The notes below the pieces were generated by a model. It was given only the letters and a program-made list of their open reading frames with translations. It had not been told where the DNA came from and did not search any database. Of a stretch of DNA of 34,518 nt, positions 23,511 to 32,263 are shown in pieces (position 1 is the first letter of the stretch; each line of letters begins with the position of its first letter). Both the position numbers and the translations under genes were made by a program. The stretch spans positions 1-34,518 of the forward strand of contig SVLB01000030.1 in the NCBI GenBank assembly GCA_015068135.1, written 5' to 3'. This DNA comes from Oscillospiraceae bacterium. GTDB taxonomy: Bacteria > Bacillota > Clostridia > Oscillospirales > Oscillospiraceae.

Positions 23511-25103
23511 ATGAAACTGACTTTTTTAGGCGCGACCCATGAGGTGACCGGTTCTTGTACGCTGTTGGAGGCCTGCGGAAAACGCATTTTGATCGACTGC
23601 GGCATGGAGCAGGGAACGGACACCTTTGAAAACTGTGAGATCCCGGTCTCTGCGGTGGAGATCGATGCCATCTGCTTGACCCATGCCCATATGGACCATT
23701 CCGGAAAGATCCCGGCTTTGGTGAAAAACGGTTTTTCCGGACCTATTTATGCCACTCGGGCTACCCAAAGACTGTGTGATATCATGCTTCGTGACTCTGC
23801 CCATATCCAGGAGTCTGAAGCGGAATGGCGCAACCGGAAGGCCAAGCGCTCCGGCGGCACAGCTTACGAACCCCTGTATACCATGGCAGATGCGGAACAG
23901 ACCCTTGCGCAGATCAAAGGCTTCTCCTACGGGGAAGAGGTCGCCCTGTTTGACGGCATCACCCTATCTTTTTCTGATGCCGGACACTTGCTGGGCTCCG
24001 GAAGCATCCGTTTGACGGTTACGGAGGACGGACAGACCCGAACTCTGCTGTTTTCCGGTGACTTGGGCAATCTGGACAGACCCTTGATCCGGGATCCCCA
24101 AAAGCCGGAGCAGGCAGATTACGTGGTGATCGAATCCACCTACGGCGACCGCCTCCACGGGGTGCGGCCGGATTATATCGGTCAGCTGACCCAAATCCTA
24201 CAGCGGACCTTTGACCGGGGAGGAAATGTGGTCATACCCTCCTTTGCCATTGGCAGGACCCAGGAACTGCTGTATCTGCTCCGCACCATTAAAAATCAGG
24301 GCCTGGTGAAGGGTCATGACCGTTTCCCGGTGTATGTGGACAGTCCTTTGGCAGTGGAAGCTACCCGGATCTACTCCGATAATCTGACAGATTTTTACGA
24401 CGCCCAGACCCTGGAGCTGTTGGCCCAGGGGATCGATCCCATTGTGTTTGACGAGCTGGTTCTGTCGGTCACCTCCGAAGAATCCAAGATGATCAATGCG
24501 GATAAAACCCCAAAGGTCATTCTCTCTGCATCCGGTATGTGTGAAGCGGGCCGGATCCGGCACCATTTGAAGCATAACCTTTGGCGCGCAGAAAGTACCG
24601 TTTTGTTTGTGGGCTACCAGTCCCAAGGCACCTTGGGCAGATCCCTTCAGGAGGGCGCAAGCCGGGTAAAGCTGTTTGGTGAGGATATTACTGTCCACGC
24701 GGAGATCTGTCAGCTGGACGGCATCTCCGGTCATGCAGACCGGGATATGCTCCTGGGATGGCTTGAAAATCTGCAAAATAAGCCTACCCGGGTCTTTGTC
24801 AATCACGGTGACGAAACCGTCTGTGAGGCCTTTGCCCAAACGGTTACAGAAAAGCTGGGCTTTTCGGCAGTTGCACCCTATAGCGGTGACGGCTACGACC
24901 TGCTGACTGACGAATGCTTCCCAAAGGGTGTTGTTACCCGGGTGCAGAAGAAGGGCAGACGGGCTGACGATCTGTATCAGAAGCTGCTCAGTGCCGGTAA
25001 GCTCCTGCTGAGGCTGATCGAGTCCATGAAGGGCGCGACCAACCGGGAAATGACAGCCCTCACCGATCAGATCAATAATCTGCTTCAAAAACACAAGCGG
25101 TAA
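23511..25103 (+). CDS. MBL-fold/beta-CASP hydrolase, RNA-processing exonuclease type
   Basis: A 530-aa cytoplasmic metallo-beta-lactamase-fold nuclease of the beta-CASP group (the CPSF/Ysh1-like branch). The metal motif HAHMDHSG is at about residue 58, further ligands are in DAGHLLGSGS and FSGDLGN, the beta-CASP cap contains IPSFAIGRTQELLYLL, and the RMMBL motifs include SASGMCEAGRI, VLFVGYQSQGTLGR and ISGHADRDML with a final FVNHGDE. Such proteins process or degrade RNA. The ATG at 23511 follows AAAGGGGG. A coiled tail of about 40 residues (LLLRLIESMKGATNREMTALTDQIN) follows the catalytic part. It is a single gene with its own promoter; only 28 bases separate it from the giant secreted protein gene, which may be co-transcribed. 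Confidence 0.9.
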   Translation: MKLTFLGATHEVTGSCTLLEACGKRILIDCGMEQGTDTFENCEIPVSAVEIDAICLTHAHMDHSGKIPALVKNGFSGPIYATRATQRLCDIMLRDSAHIQESEAEWRNRKAKRSGGTAYEPLYTMADAEQTLAQIKGFSYGEEVALFDGITLSFSDAGHLLGSGSIRLTVTEDGQTRTLLFSGDLGNLDRPLIRDPQKPEQADYVVIESTYGDRLHGVRPDYIGQLTQILQRTFDRGGNVVIPSFAIGRTQELLYLLRTIKNQGLVKGHDRFPVYVDSPLAVEATRIYSDNLTDFYDAQTLELLAQGIDPIVFDELVLSVTSEESKMINADKTPKVILSASGMCEAGRIRHHLKHNLWRAESTVLFVGYQSQGTLGRSLQEGASRVKLFGEDITVHAEICQLDGISGHADRDMLLGWLENLQNKPTRVFVNHGDETVCEAFAQTVTEKLGFSAVAPYSGDGYDLLTDECFPKGVVTRVQKKGRRADDLYQKLLSAGKLLLRLIESMKGATNREMTALTDQINNLLQKHKR

Positions 25104-25131
25104 TTCAGAATTGTACAAGGGGACGGTAACA

Positions 25132-28100
25132 ATGCGACAAATGAAAAGATGGATCTGTTTGGTATTGGCATTTGTTCTGACGGTGAGCGCATTGCCCATG
25201 GAAACAGTCTTTGTCCGTGCCGGGGCCAGTGAGATAATTGCCGAACAGACTGAGACGATGGAAGCGGTAACACAAGCGGCTACGGAGCCGGAGGACACGG
25301 TTACGGAAGAAACGATTCCGGCAACGAGTCCGGAAGCGGCCTGGAATACTTCGGAGAACACAGGCGAAATTTCCCAGGAGGCTTATGACGCGGTGGATGC
25401 TCTGTTTGCGCAGATCGAAGAGGTGGAGAATGTATCTGCAACGAAGCATGCGGACCAGAGTAAGTTCACGGATGCGGCTATTGCTGTCGTGCAGGGGTCG
25501 GAGCTGTATGTAGAAGGGTCTTTGGAACGGAAGGGAGATAAATTCTCCTGGTGGACCACGGAAGGGATCCGCTGCATTTATGATCCTAAAATGCGGGAGG
25601 TCGGAGAGACCTTGTCCGACACCGGTGATGATCGGGTCGTTAACGAATGCATCCCTACCAAGGGAGGGACGAATTCCTCTTCTGAGGTGTTTCTCATAGG
25701 TCCCTTCTATGGATATGACGACAGTTTCACCGATCAGTATATGGAAACTGCGGAAAGCATTGCTTCGGCTCTGGGAGATACCTCCGGCTATACGTTGTAT
25801 TCCGGTACAGCGGCAACGGTGGATCGGGTGGCTTACGCGGTCAGTAACGGTGCGGTTGTGCTGGTGGATAGCCATGGCACAACGGACTATGAAAATGGTG
25901 ATGACTCTGTCACCGGTGCTGAGAATTCCTATATCTGCCTGCGCTCTACCACCGGCCTTACTCAGGAAGACTATGCCGACGGCGCGGGCTACGATGGCGT
26001 ATCGGTCCAGATCAACGGTCAGACAATTGTCAACCATATGACCAAGAGCAGTCCATCGGGGCTGTTTTGGATGGCATGTTGTTTGGGAATGGCAACAGAT
26101 ACCATATGCTCTCCGTTGCGCAACAACGGTGTAGAAGTGGTTTACGGCTATTCCCAGTCGGTGACCTTTGCCGGAGACTATTTGTTCTCAGAGACTTTTT
26201 GGGAGGAAATGCTCCAGGGAAAAACGGTAAAGTCTTCCATTGCTACCATGAAAAACACCTGGGGCAACTGGGATTGGTCTGACCAGATCGCAGAGTACTA
26301 TGGCTATTCTAACGGATATTCCACCATCAGTTCTGCACGGGCAGACTATTCCGCTTTCCCGGTGGTGGTGTCCGATGAGGATCCGTATCCGGGACAAAGA
26401 AGCGCTTACAGCTATGGAGCATGTTCGCTGCAGACGGTAAAATCTACATATGCGCTCACACTTGACCCTGAGAACGCACCGGATCAGTCCTATTACGACC
26501 GTCTGCGGACCTATATCCGCAATTATGGAGAATGCGATGATTCCGGCATTTGGTATTTAGGCGGGACTGAGTCCCAGGGGGCTGTTTCTTCCGTATTTGC
26601 ATTGGAGGATCATGACAGCTACTTCCTCCTGGAGATCATTATGATGGAGAATGCGAATCCCAACCGGTTAACTGCCAATCAGCTGAAGCTAAGCTGGGTG
26701 GATGAGACTCCGGAGGTAGAATTCTTTATTGCGGCCATGGAAAACGACGAGATCACCCAGCTTGATGAGGTGTCCACAGCGGTCAGCCGTTCAACCCTTA
26801 CACGGGACGGATATTTTGATGTGAGAGATAGCACCGGAAATACTGTGGACTGGATTTCAGAGTATTTTAATGCCACCCTGCAGCTGATGCTGGGCTATTG
26901 GGACCGTCATCTTCGTAGCAACTTGAATTATGGCCTTTCGGAAATGGGCTTTTACAGTTATGTAAGTGCTTATCAGAATACGACTCAGGAATCCGGTGTT
27001 CCTGCGGGCCTGTATTATAGTTTGCAGGATGGACAGATCGCCATTACTGGCTATGAGGGAACGGCAACCAACTTGACCATTCCCAATACCATCCGGGGAT
27101 ATCCTGTAACTGCGATCGATAATATGGCATTTTTTGATTGCCCGACTTTGGAAACGGTAATTGTTCCGAATAATGTTGTACGGATCGGTGCCTATGCTTT
27201 TTATGGCTGTAGTAAGCTTACGGGCCTCATTCTGCCTGCGAAGCTTTCACGGATCGATCGATACGCTTTCTATGGGATCGCTGCCGATGCTAATGTGCTT
27301 TATAAGGGAACAAAAGCCCAACGGGATAACATTTCTGCGGAAAATGATAATGTGTTCTCTGTAAACTGGCATTACAGCATTTCCCAGACTACCATGAGTG
27401 GTCAGGCGGTTTACCGATGCGGTGTGTGTGGCTTGTATTTCTATACGGATGGGTCGTACGTGCCTTTGAAAACCCTTTCGGTGGTGCAACTGCCCGATAA
27501 GATCAGCTACCGGACCGGTAATTCTATGGATTTGACAGGGCTTTGCCTGGAAGGTACCTATGCAAACGGCGCGATTGCCACCCTGTATGGAGAGGATCTG
27601 AAAAATTATACTGCGGATCTTTCCACCCCCGGAAGGAAAACCGTAAGTATTTTGGTTTCCGGACTTCGCGTGGAATTTACGGTGATCGTCCATGATGGTG
27701 ATATTATCAATGTGGGTAAGCATTATTTTCCGGAAAGCGCCCATAACTACACCGCCAATATGGATGATACCCAGACCTATTCTTTTACCGGTGCGGTATC
27801 TCTGACGATCACCTTCACGGAAGATACCGAGGTGGAGAAGAATTACGATTTCATTTACCTGTATGATGCCAGCGGGAATGAAATTGCCAGATTCACCGGT
27901 ACGGAAGCAGCGGGCGTAACACTGTTCATTGCGGGCAATTCCTTTAAGATTCGCCTGACCAGCAATGGCAGTATTCAAAAATATGGATATGCCTTTGAAT
28001 CTATTTTGGCAGACAAAGGAATTGTCCATCCTCCTGTGACCGTTCCCGGTACAGCCGGTTGCACGGAAGGTGGTTTAAGCGACTATATCTTCTGCGAGAT

Positions 28101-31100
28101 CTGCGGTGAGGTGCTGCAGGAGTCCGTACCCGTTGGTCCTTTGGGACATCAATATGATAATGGCTTCTGCCCTGTTTGTTCAGAGCGCATTACCATCCCT
28201 GCGGCAATGCTTTCTTATACCATATCCGATGGTTGTGTTACTATTACGGGTTTGAAAGCGGCTGTGAGCGGTTTGCTGGATCTGCCTGCCACCATTGAAG
28301 GGTACCCGGTCACGGCGATTGGCTATTCTGCCTTCGGCAGTCGTTCCAACCTGACCGCGGTGATTATTCCTTCCGGTGTTACCAGTATTGGGGGTCGTGC
28401 GTTTGCTTTCTGCACAAAACTAACCGCAGTGGATATTCCTTACGGCGTTAGCTCCATTGGTGCATATGCGTTTACTCACTGTAACAGCTTAACAGAAGTA
28501 ACCATTCCTGCCACTGTCAAAACCATTGGAAATTCTGCGTTTGCTGACTGCGCCAAGCTGACCTCATTGATGATTCCCTCCGGAGTGACCACCATTGGCG
28601 TGGCTGCTTTCCAACGCTGCACTTCCCTGACCACGGTGTCCATACCTTCCACCGTGTCCAGCCTTCCGGAATATGTCTTTAATAGATGTGACAGCCTGAC
28701 AACAGTAAGCCTTGCCTATGGGCTCAAGCATATTGGAAGATATGCGTTCGACGATTGTGATAATCTGACTAAAGTTGAGATTCCCTCCAGTGTTACCGAC
28801 ATTGGAGAAAGCGCCTTCTATTGGTGCAAGAGCCTGGAAACGGTGAATATTCCTGCCAGTGTTACCTCCATTGGCGCAAAGGCATTTGCATATTGTAAAA
28901 ACCTCACCGGAATTTGGGTTGCTGCAGAAAATCCCAAATACTGCAGTGACAGCAAGGGCGTTTTGTATGATAAATCAAAAACTACCCTCATCCAGGCACC
29001 CGGAAGCTTAACCGGCAGCTATACCATACCTTCCGGTGTGACCACCATCGGAAATCACGGTTTCTATTACTGCGGCAATATGACCGAAGTGACCATTCCC
29101 TCCAGCGTTACCAATATTGGGGAGTATGCTTTTTACGGTAGCAATATGGATTGTGTGTGGTATTTTGGAACAGCCGCTGAAAAAGCGCAGCTTGTTATTG
29201 GCGCAAGCAACAACAAGCTCACCAATAAGCGGTGGCATTTCCTGAACACCTGCCAATATGTGGATGGTGGGCTGTGCTACATCTGTGACGATTGCGATGC
29301 GCAGCTTCCCGCTGTAACGGAAAATGTGAGTCTTGTAAACGGCCCCGATGATCCTTCCTGTGTTGTAGATGGTTCTGTAGATCTGCAGGGCATCTGTTTC
29401 CTGGCCACTACGGATCTGGGCATTACGGGGATCTTAGGTGAGGAGGCTGTAACAAGCCTTAGCGCAAACCTTTCCACCACCGGTGAAAAGACGGCGCAGA
29501 TTACCGTGCTTGGGTATACCATTCCCATTACGGTGTATGTCCATGAGAAGGCTCTGGTTACGGTGGACAGCAGTCTCTATCCGGAAAGTGCCCATGAATA
29601 CACCAACTATCTGAACGAGACGAAAACCTTTACCTATCCCGGCGCAACGGCCCTGACGTTTACCTTCAGCCCGGAAACGAAGGTGGAAGCCAATTACGAT
29701 TATCTGTATGTGTATGACGGCAACGGCACACAGCTTGGGAAATACACCGGTACAGCGGCAGCTGGTCTGACCCTGACTGTTCCCGGAGATACCTTCCATA
29801 TCAAGCTGACCTCCGATAGTCGTACCACGGCATATGGCTATTCCTTTGCTTCCATCGTGGCAGATACAGAGGAAATGTATCATCCCCCCGTTGCGGTTTC
29901 CGACACGGTTAGCTGCACCCAGGCTGGGTATTCCGGAAGGATCTGCTGCGAGCTTTGCCATCAGGTTCTGGAGGCAGGGGAAGAATATCCTCCTTTGGGA
30001 CATGACTGGATGGGTGGCTCCTGTACTGAGATTGCTACCTGCGCCCGTTGTGGCGATTCGCAGACAGAGCCTCCCGGACACAACTACCAAAATAGCTGCT
30101 GTACGGTCTGCGGAGATATTCAGTCGATCCCGTTGGACCTGCTTTCCTATCGGATCGAGAACGGCAGCGTGATCATTACCGGCTTGCATTCTTCGGCTAT
30201 AGGCTTGCTCGAGATCCCGGCAACCATCGATGGATGCCCGGTTACAGCCATTGCCGCTGACGCTTTCCGGGATCATCAGGGACTGGCGACAGTGAAGCTT
30301 CCTGCTGGCATTTCTGCCGTCGGAGAGGATGCGTTCTTGGGCTGTACTGCCTTGTCCGGAATCTTTGTTTCCACGGGAAACAGAAGCTTCAGCAGTGACA
30401 GCAACGGTGTTTTGTTTGATAAGAACAAGACTTCCTTGCTCTTTGTTCCTGCGGGCACGACAGGGAACTTTGTTATTCCGGACACTGTGAAAACCGTTGG
30501 ACAAGGTGCCTTTGCCGGTTGTGAAAGCCTGACTGCGTTGACAGTTCCTTGCTCACTGCACCAAATCGGAGCCTCTGCCTTTGCAGACTGTACCGGCCTG
30601 ACGGATATTTGGTATTTTGGCACAGCGACCCAAAAAGATCAGATCTCCATTGGCGACAACAATCAGTCGGTCACGGAGCTTCACTGGCATATTATGGATG
30701 ACTGCCGTTATCAGGACGGACAGCTTTACCATGTCTGTGACGGCTGTGAAGCCCTGCTTTTAACGCACCCAGAGAAGGTGACCCTGGTAAAAACCCCGGA
30801 TGATCCCACCTGCGTTGTGGGCGGTGCTGTGAGTCTTGCAGGCATCTGCATCCAGGCTACTACCGACAGAGGCGGTGTCGTTAACCTGGGAGAAAATGCG
30901 GTAGAAAGCATTACGGCGGATCTTTCCGAGCCCGGAAAAACCACGGCTCGGGTCGTGGTGCTGGGTACGGCATTGGACTATGCACTCTATGTCCATGCCG
31001 GCGGTAATATGGTCGTTGATCCTGCCTTGTATCCGGAAAGTGAGCATGACTATGCAAACTCTCTGGATAAAACTGATGTCTTTACCTATCCCGGCGCAGC

Positions 31101-32217
31101 TTCTTTGACCGTCACCTTCAGCCCGGAGACCAAGGTAGAGAACTACTACGATTATCTCTATATTTACGATGGAGCAGGCAATCAGCTTGGCAAATATACC
31201 AATACAGCGGCGGCCAATATGACCTTGACCATCCCCGGTGACACCTTCAAGGTTCGCATCACCTCAGACTTCCGTACTACGGCTTACGGTTATTCCTTTG
31301 CCAATATCGTGGCGGATATGGGAGAAATCTACCATCCTCCCGTAACGGTTCACGGTACAGCCAACTGTACCCAGTCGGGCAAAACAGAAGGCGTTGTGTG
31401 CGGACTGTGTGGGATGCTTCTGTCTGAGCCAGCATTCTCCGATCCTTTGGGACATACCTACGTGAACGGAGTTTGCGTGGCTTGCGGAGATGGGCTCCGG
31501 GGCTATTATCAGCTGACCAGGGATATGCGTCTTAACAGCTTGTCTTTAACGGAGGATCTGTATATTGACCTGAACGGCTACAATCTTTCCGGTACCGTAA
31601 TAACCAACGGCTACTGCGTATACGGTATGGATTCTTCCACCGATGGCTATACCTGTGCTTGCATGGGGACCTTCTCCTGCGTGGATGAAAACGGCGATGA
31701 AATCGTCCCGGTAAAACAGTTTGTTTATAGCCGGGATGGTGCAACCCGACGGTACATGACTATTGCAACTGAGCAAGGCTATACCTTCCACCGGTTCTAC
31801 CTGGGCATTACCCACATCAGCCTGGCGCCGTCCGTGACCGGCTTTGGCTATAAGGCAAAGTTCTACGCAGATACCATGGTACAAGCAGAGATTGAGGCGT
31901 TGGGTTACGATTTGTGGCTGTCTGAGAGCTTGGTTGTTCACAGAGAGGCTGCGGGTTTCCGGGATCAACTGAGCCTCAGGATCCGGAATTTTGATGCAGC
32001 GCGGTACGGGGAAGCCCCGGTTTATGCCCGGGTAACCATGACCCTTAAAGATGGCACTGTGATTGAAAGTGCCACACAAAGTGTTACGTTGCGCTCTGCG
32101 GTGGAAACCATCAATTCCATGTATACACAGCTTACCTCCGCACAACTGCAGGCGGTTGCGGAGATGATCCGTAATCATCCTGTCATGAACTCCTGGCAGA
32201 TAGAAAATATCGATTAA
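25132..32217 (+). CDS. Giant secreted modular protein: putative caspase-like peptidase with LRR, Ig-like and CUB-like repeats
   Basis: A 2361-aa secreted protein. The ATG at 25132 follows AAGGGGA by 9 bases; residues 3-30 form a signal peptide, followed by a low-complexity Glu/Thr-rich linker. At about 170-400 lies a putative clan CD cysteine peptidase: a hydrophobic strand ending SHG (His248, VVLVDSHG) and another ending AC (Cys316, LFWMACC). Then come BspA-type leucine-rich blocks (about 645-722, 1030-1342, 1665-1826), each followed by a 'Y-x-GT' segment, a CxxC pair, an Ig-like domain (about 777-853, 1395-1472, 1879-1955) and a CUB-like domain (about 856-960, 1473-1579, 1956-2063), then GH-x-Y-CxxC Cys pairs. 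A unique domain of about 290 residues ends the chain. No sortase motif, SLH domain or C-terminal membrane anchor is visible. Substrate unknown; adhesion plus proteolysis is an inference. Confidence 0.85.
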   Translation: MRQMKRWICLVLAFVLTVSALPMETVFVRAGASEIIAEQTETMEAVTQAATEPEDTVTEETIPATSPEAAWNTSENTGEISQEAYDAVDALFAQIEEVENVSATKHADQSKFTDAAIAVVQGSELYVEGSLERKGDKFSWWTTEGIRCIYDPKMREVGETLSDTGDDRVVNECIPTKGGTNSSSEVFLIGPFYGYDDSFTDQYMETAESIASALGDTSGYTLYSGTAATVDRVAYAVSNGAVVLVDSHGTTDYENGDDSVTGAENSYICLRSTTGLTQEDYADGAGYDGVSVQINGQTIVNHMTKSSPSGLFWMACCLGMATDTICSPLRNNGVEVVYGYSQSVTFAGDYLFSETFWEEMLQGKTVKSSIATMKNTWGNWDWSDQIAEYYGYSNGYSTISSARADYSAFPVVVSDEDPYPGQRSAYSYGACSLQTVKSTYALTLDPENAPDQSYYDRLRTYIRNYGECDDSGIWYLGGTESQGAVSSVFALEDHDSYFLLEIIMMENANPNRLTANQLKLSWVDETPEVEFFIAAMENDEITQLDEVSTAVSRSTLTRDGYFDVRDSTGNTVDWISEYFNATLQLMLGYWDRHLRSNLNYGLSEMGFYSYVSAYQNTTQESGVPAGLYYSLQDGQIAITGYEGTATNLTIPNTIRGYPVTAIDNMAFFDCPTLETVIVPNNVVRIGAYAFYGCSKLTGLILPAKLSRIDRYAFYGIAADANVLYKGTKAQRDNISAENDNVFSVNWHYSISQTTMSGQAVYRCGVCGLYFYTDGSYVPLKTLSVVQLPDKISYRTGNSMDLTGLCLEGTYANGAIATLYGEDLKNYTADLSTPGRKTVSILVSGLRVEFTVIVHDGDIINVGKHYFPESAHNYTANMDDTQTYSFTGAVSLTITFTEDTEVEKNYDFIYLYDASGNEIARFTGTEAAGVTLFIAGNSFKIRLTSNGSIQKYGYAFESILADKGIVHPPVTVPGTAGCTEGGLSDYIFCEICGEVLQESVPVGPLGHQYDNGFCPVCSERITIPAAMLSYTISDGCVTITGLKAAVSGLLDLPATIEGYPVTAIGYSAFGSRSNLTAVIIPSGVTSIGGRAFAFCTKLTAVDIPYGVSSIGAYAFTHCNSLTEVTIPATVKTIGNSAFADCAKLTSLMIPSGVTTIGVAAFQRCTSLTTVSIPSTVSSLPEYVFNRCDSLTTVSLAYGLKHIGRYAFDDCDNLTKVEIPSSVTDIGESAFYWCKSLETVNIPASVTSIGAKAFAYCKNLTGIWVAAENPKYCSDSKGVLYDKSKTTLIQAPGSLTGSYTIPSGVTTIGNHGFYYCGNMTEVTIPSSVTNIGEYAFYGSNMDCVWYFGTAAEKAQLVIGASNNKLTNKRWHFLNTCQYVDGGLCYICDDCDAQLPAVTENVSLVNGPDDPSCVVDGSVDLQGICFLATTDLGITGILGEEAVTSLSANLSTTGEKTAQITVLGYTIPITVYVHEKALVTVDSSLYPESAHEYTNYLNETKTFTYPGATALTFTFSPETKVEANYDYLYVYDGNGTQLGKYTGTAAAGLTLTVPGDTFHIKLTSDSRTTAYGYSFASIVADTEEMYHPPVAVSDTVSCTQAGYSGRICCELCHQVLEAGEEYPPLGHDWMGGSCTEIATCARCGDSQTEPPGHNYQNSCCTVCGDIQSIPLDLLSYRIENGSVIITGLHSSAIGLLEIPATIDGCPVTAIAADAFRDHQGLATVKLPAGISAVGEDAFLGCTALSGIFVSTGNRSFSSDSNGVLFDKNKTSLLFVPAGTTGNFVIPDTVKTVGQGAFAGCESLTALTVPCSLHQIGASAFADCTGLTDIWYFGTATQKDQISIGDNNQSVTELHWHIMDDCRYQDGQLYHVCDGCEALLLTHPEKVTLVKTPDDPTCVVGGAVSLAGICIQATTDRGGVVNLGENAVESITADLSEPGKTTARVVVLGTALDYALYVHAGGNMVVDPALYPESEHDYANSLDKTDVFTYPGAASLTVTFSPETKVENYYDYLYIYDGAGNQLGKYTNTAAANMTLTIPGDTFKVRITSDFRTTAYGYSFANIVADMGEIYHPPVTVHGTANCTQSGKTEGVVCGLCGMLLSEPAFSDPLGHTYVNGVCVACGDGLRGYYQLTRDMRLNSLSLTEDLYIDLNGYNLSGTVITNGYCVYGMDSSTDGYTCACMGTFSCVDENGDEIVPVKQFVYSRDGATRRYMTIATEQGYTFHRFYLGITHISLAPSVTGFGYKAKFYADTMVQAEIEALGYDLWLSESLVVHREAAGFRDQLSLRIRNFDAARYGEAPVYARVTMTLKDGTVIESATQSVTLRSAVETINSMYTQLTSAQLQAVAEMIRNHPVMNSWQIENID
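27298..28020 (+). repeat. Internal module copy 1 of the giant protein gene
   Basis: Residues 723-963: LYKGT segment, CGVC pair, Ig-like domain, CUB-like domain (YFPESAHNYT...YDFIYLYD...KIRLTSNG...YAF). It is the most divergent of the three copies. Confidence 0.8.
29158..29868 (+). repeat. Internal module copy 2 of the giant protein gene
   Basis: Residues 1343-1579: WYFGTAAEKAQ, CYICDDCDAQL, Ig-like domain with PDDPSCVVDGSV, CUB-like domain with YPESAHEYT, YDYLYVYDGNGTQLGKYTGT and TTAYGYSF. It is clearly paralogous to copy 3. Confidence 0.9.
30610..31320 (+). repeat. Internal module copy 3 of the giant protein gene
   Basis: Residues 1827-2063: WYFGTATQKDQ, YHVCDGCEALL, PDDPTCVVGGAV, YPESEHDYA, YDYLYIYDGAGNQLGKYTNT, TTAYGYSF. 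It is the nearest relative of copy 2, implying a later duplication of that unit. Confidence 0.9.
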
Positions 32218-32222
32218 AAAAA

Positions 32223-32262
32223 TACTGCGGACACTCCGAAAGGGATGTCCGCAGTATCTTTT
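32223..32262. terminator. Bidirectional terminator between the giant gene and gltX
   Basis: TACTGCGGACA (32223-32233) pairs with TGTCCGCAGTA (32246-32256), followed by TCTTTTAT on the plus strand and by a T7 run on the minus strand. It lies between two convergent stop codons 46 bases apart. Confidence 0.9.
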
Positions 32263-32263
32263 A

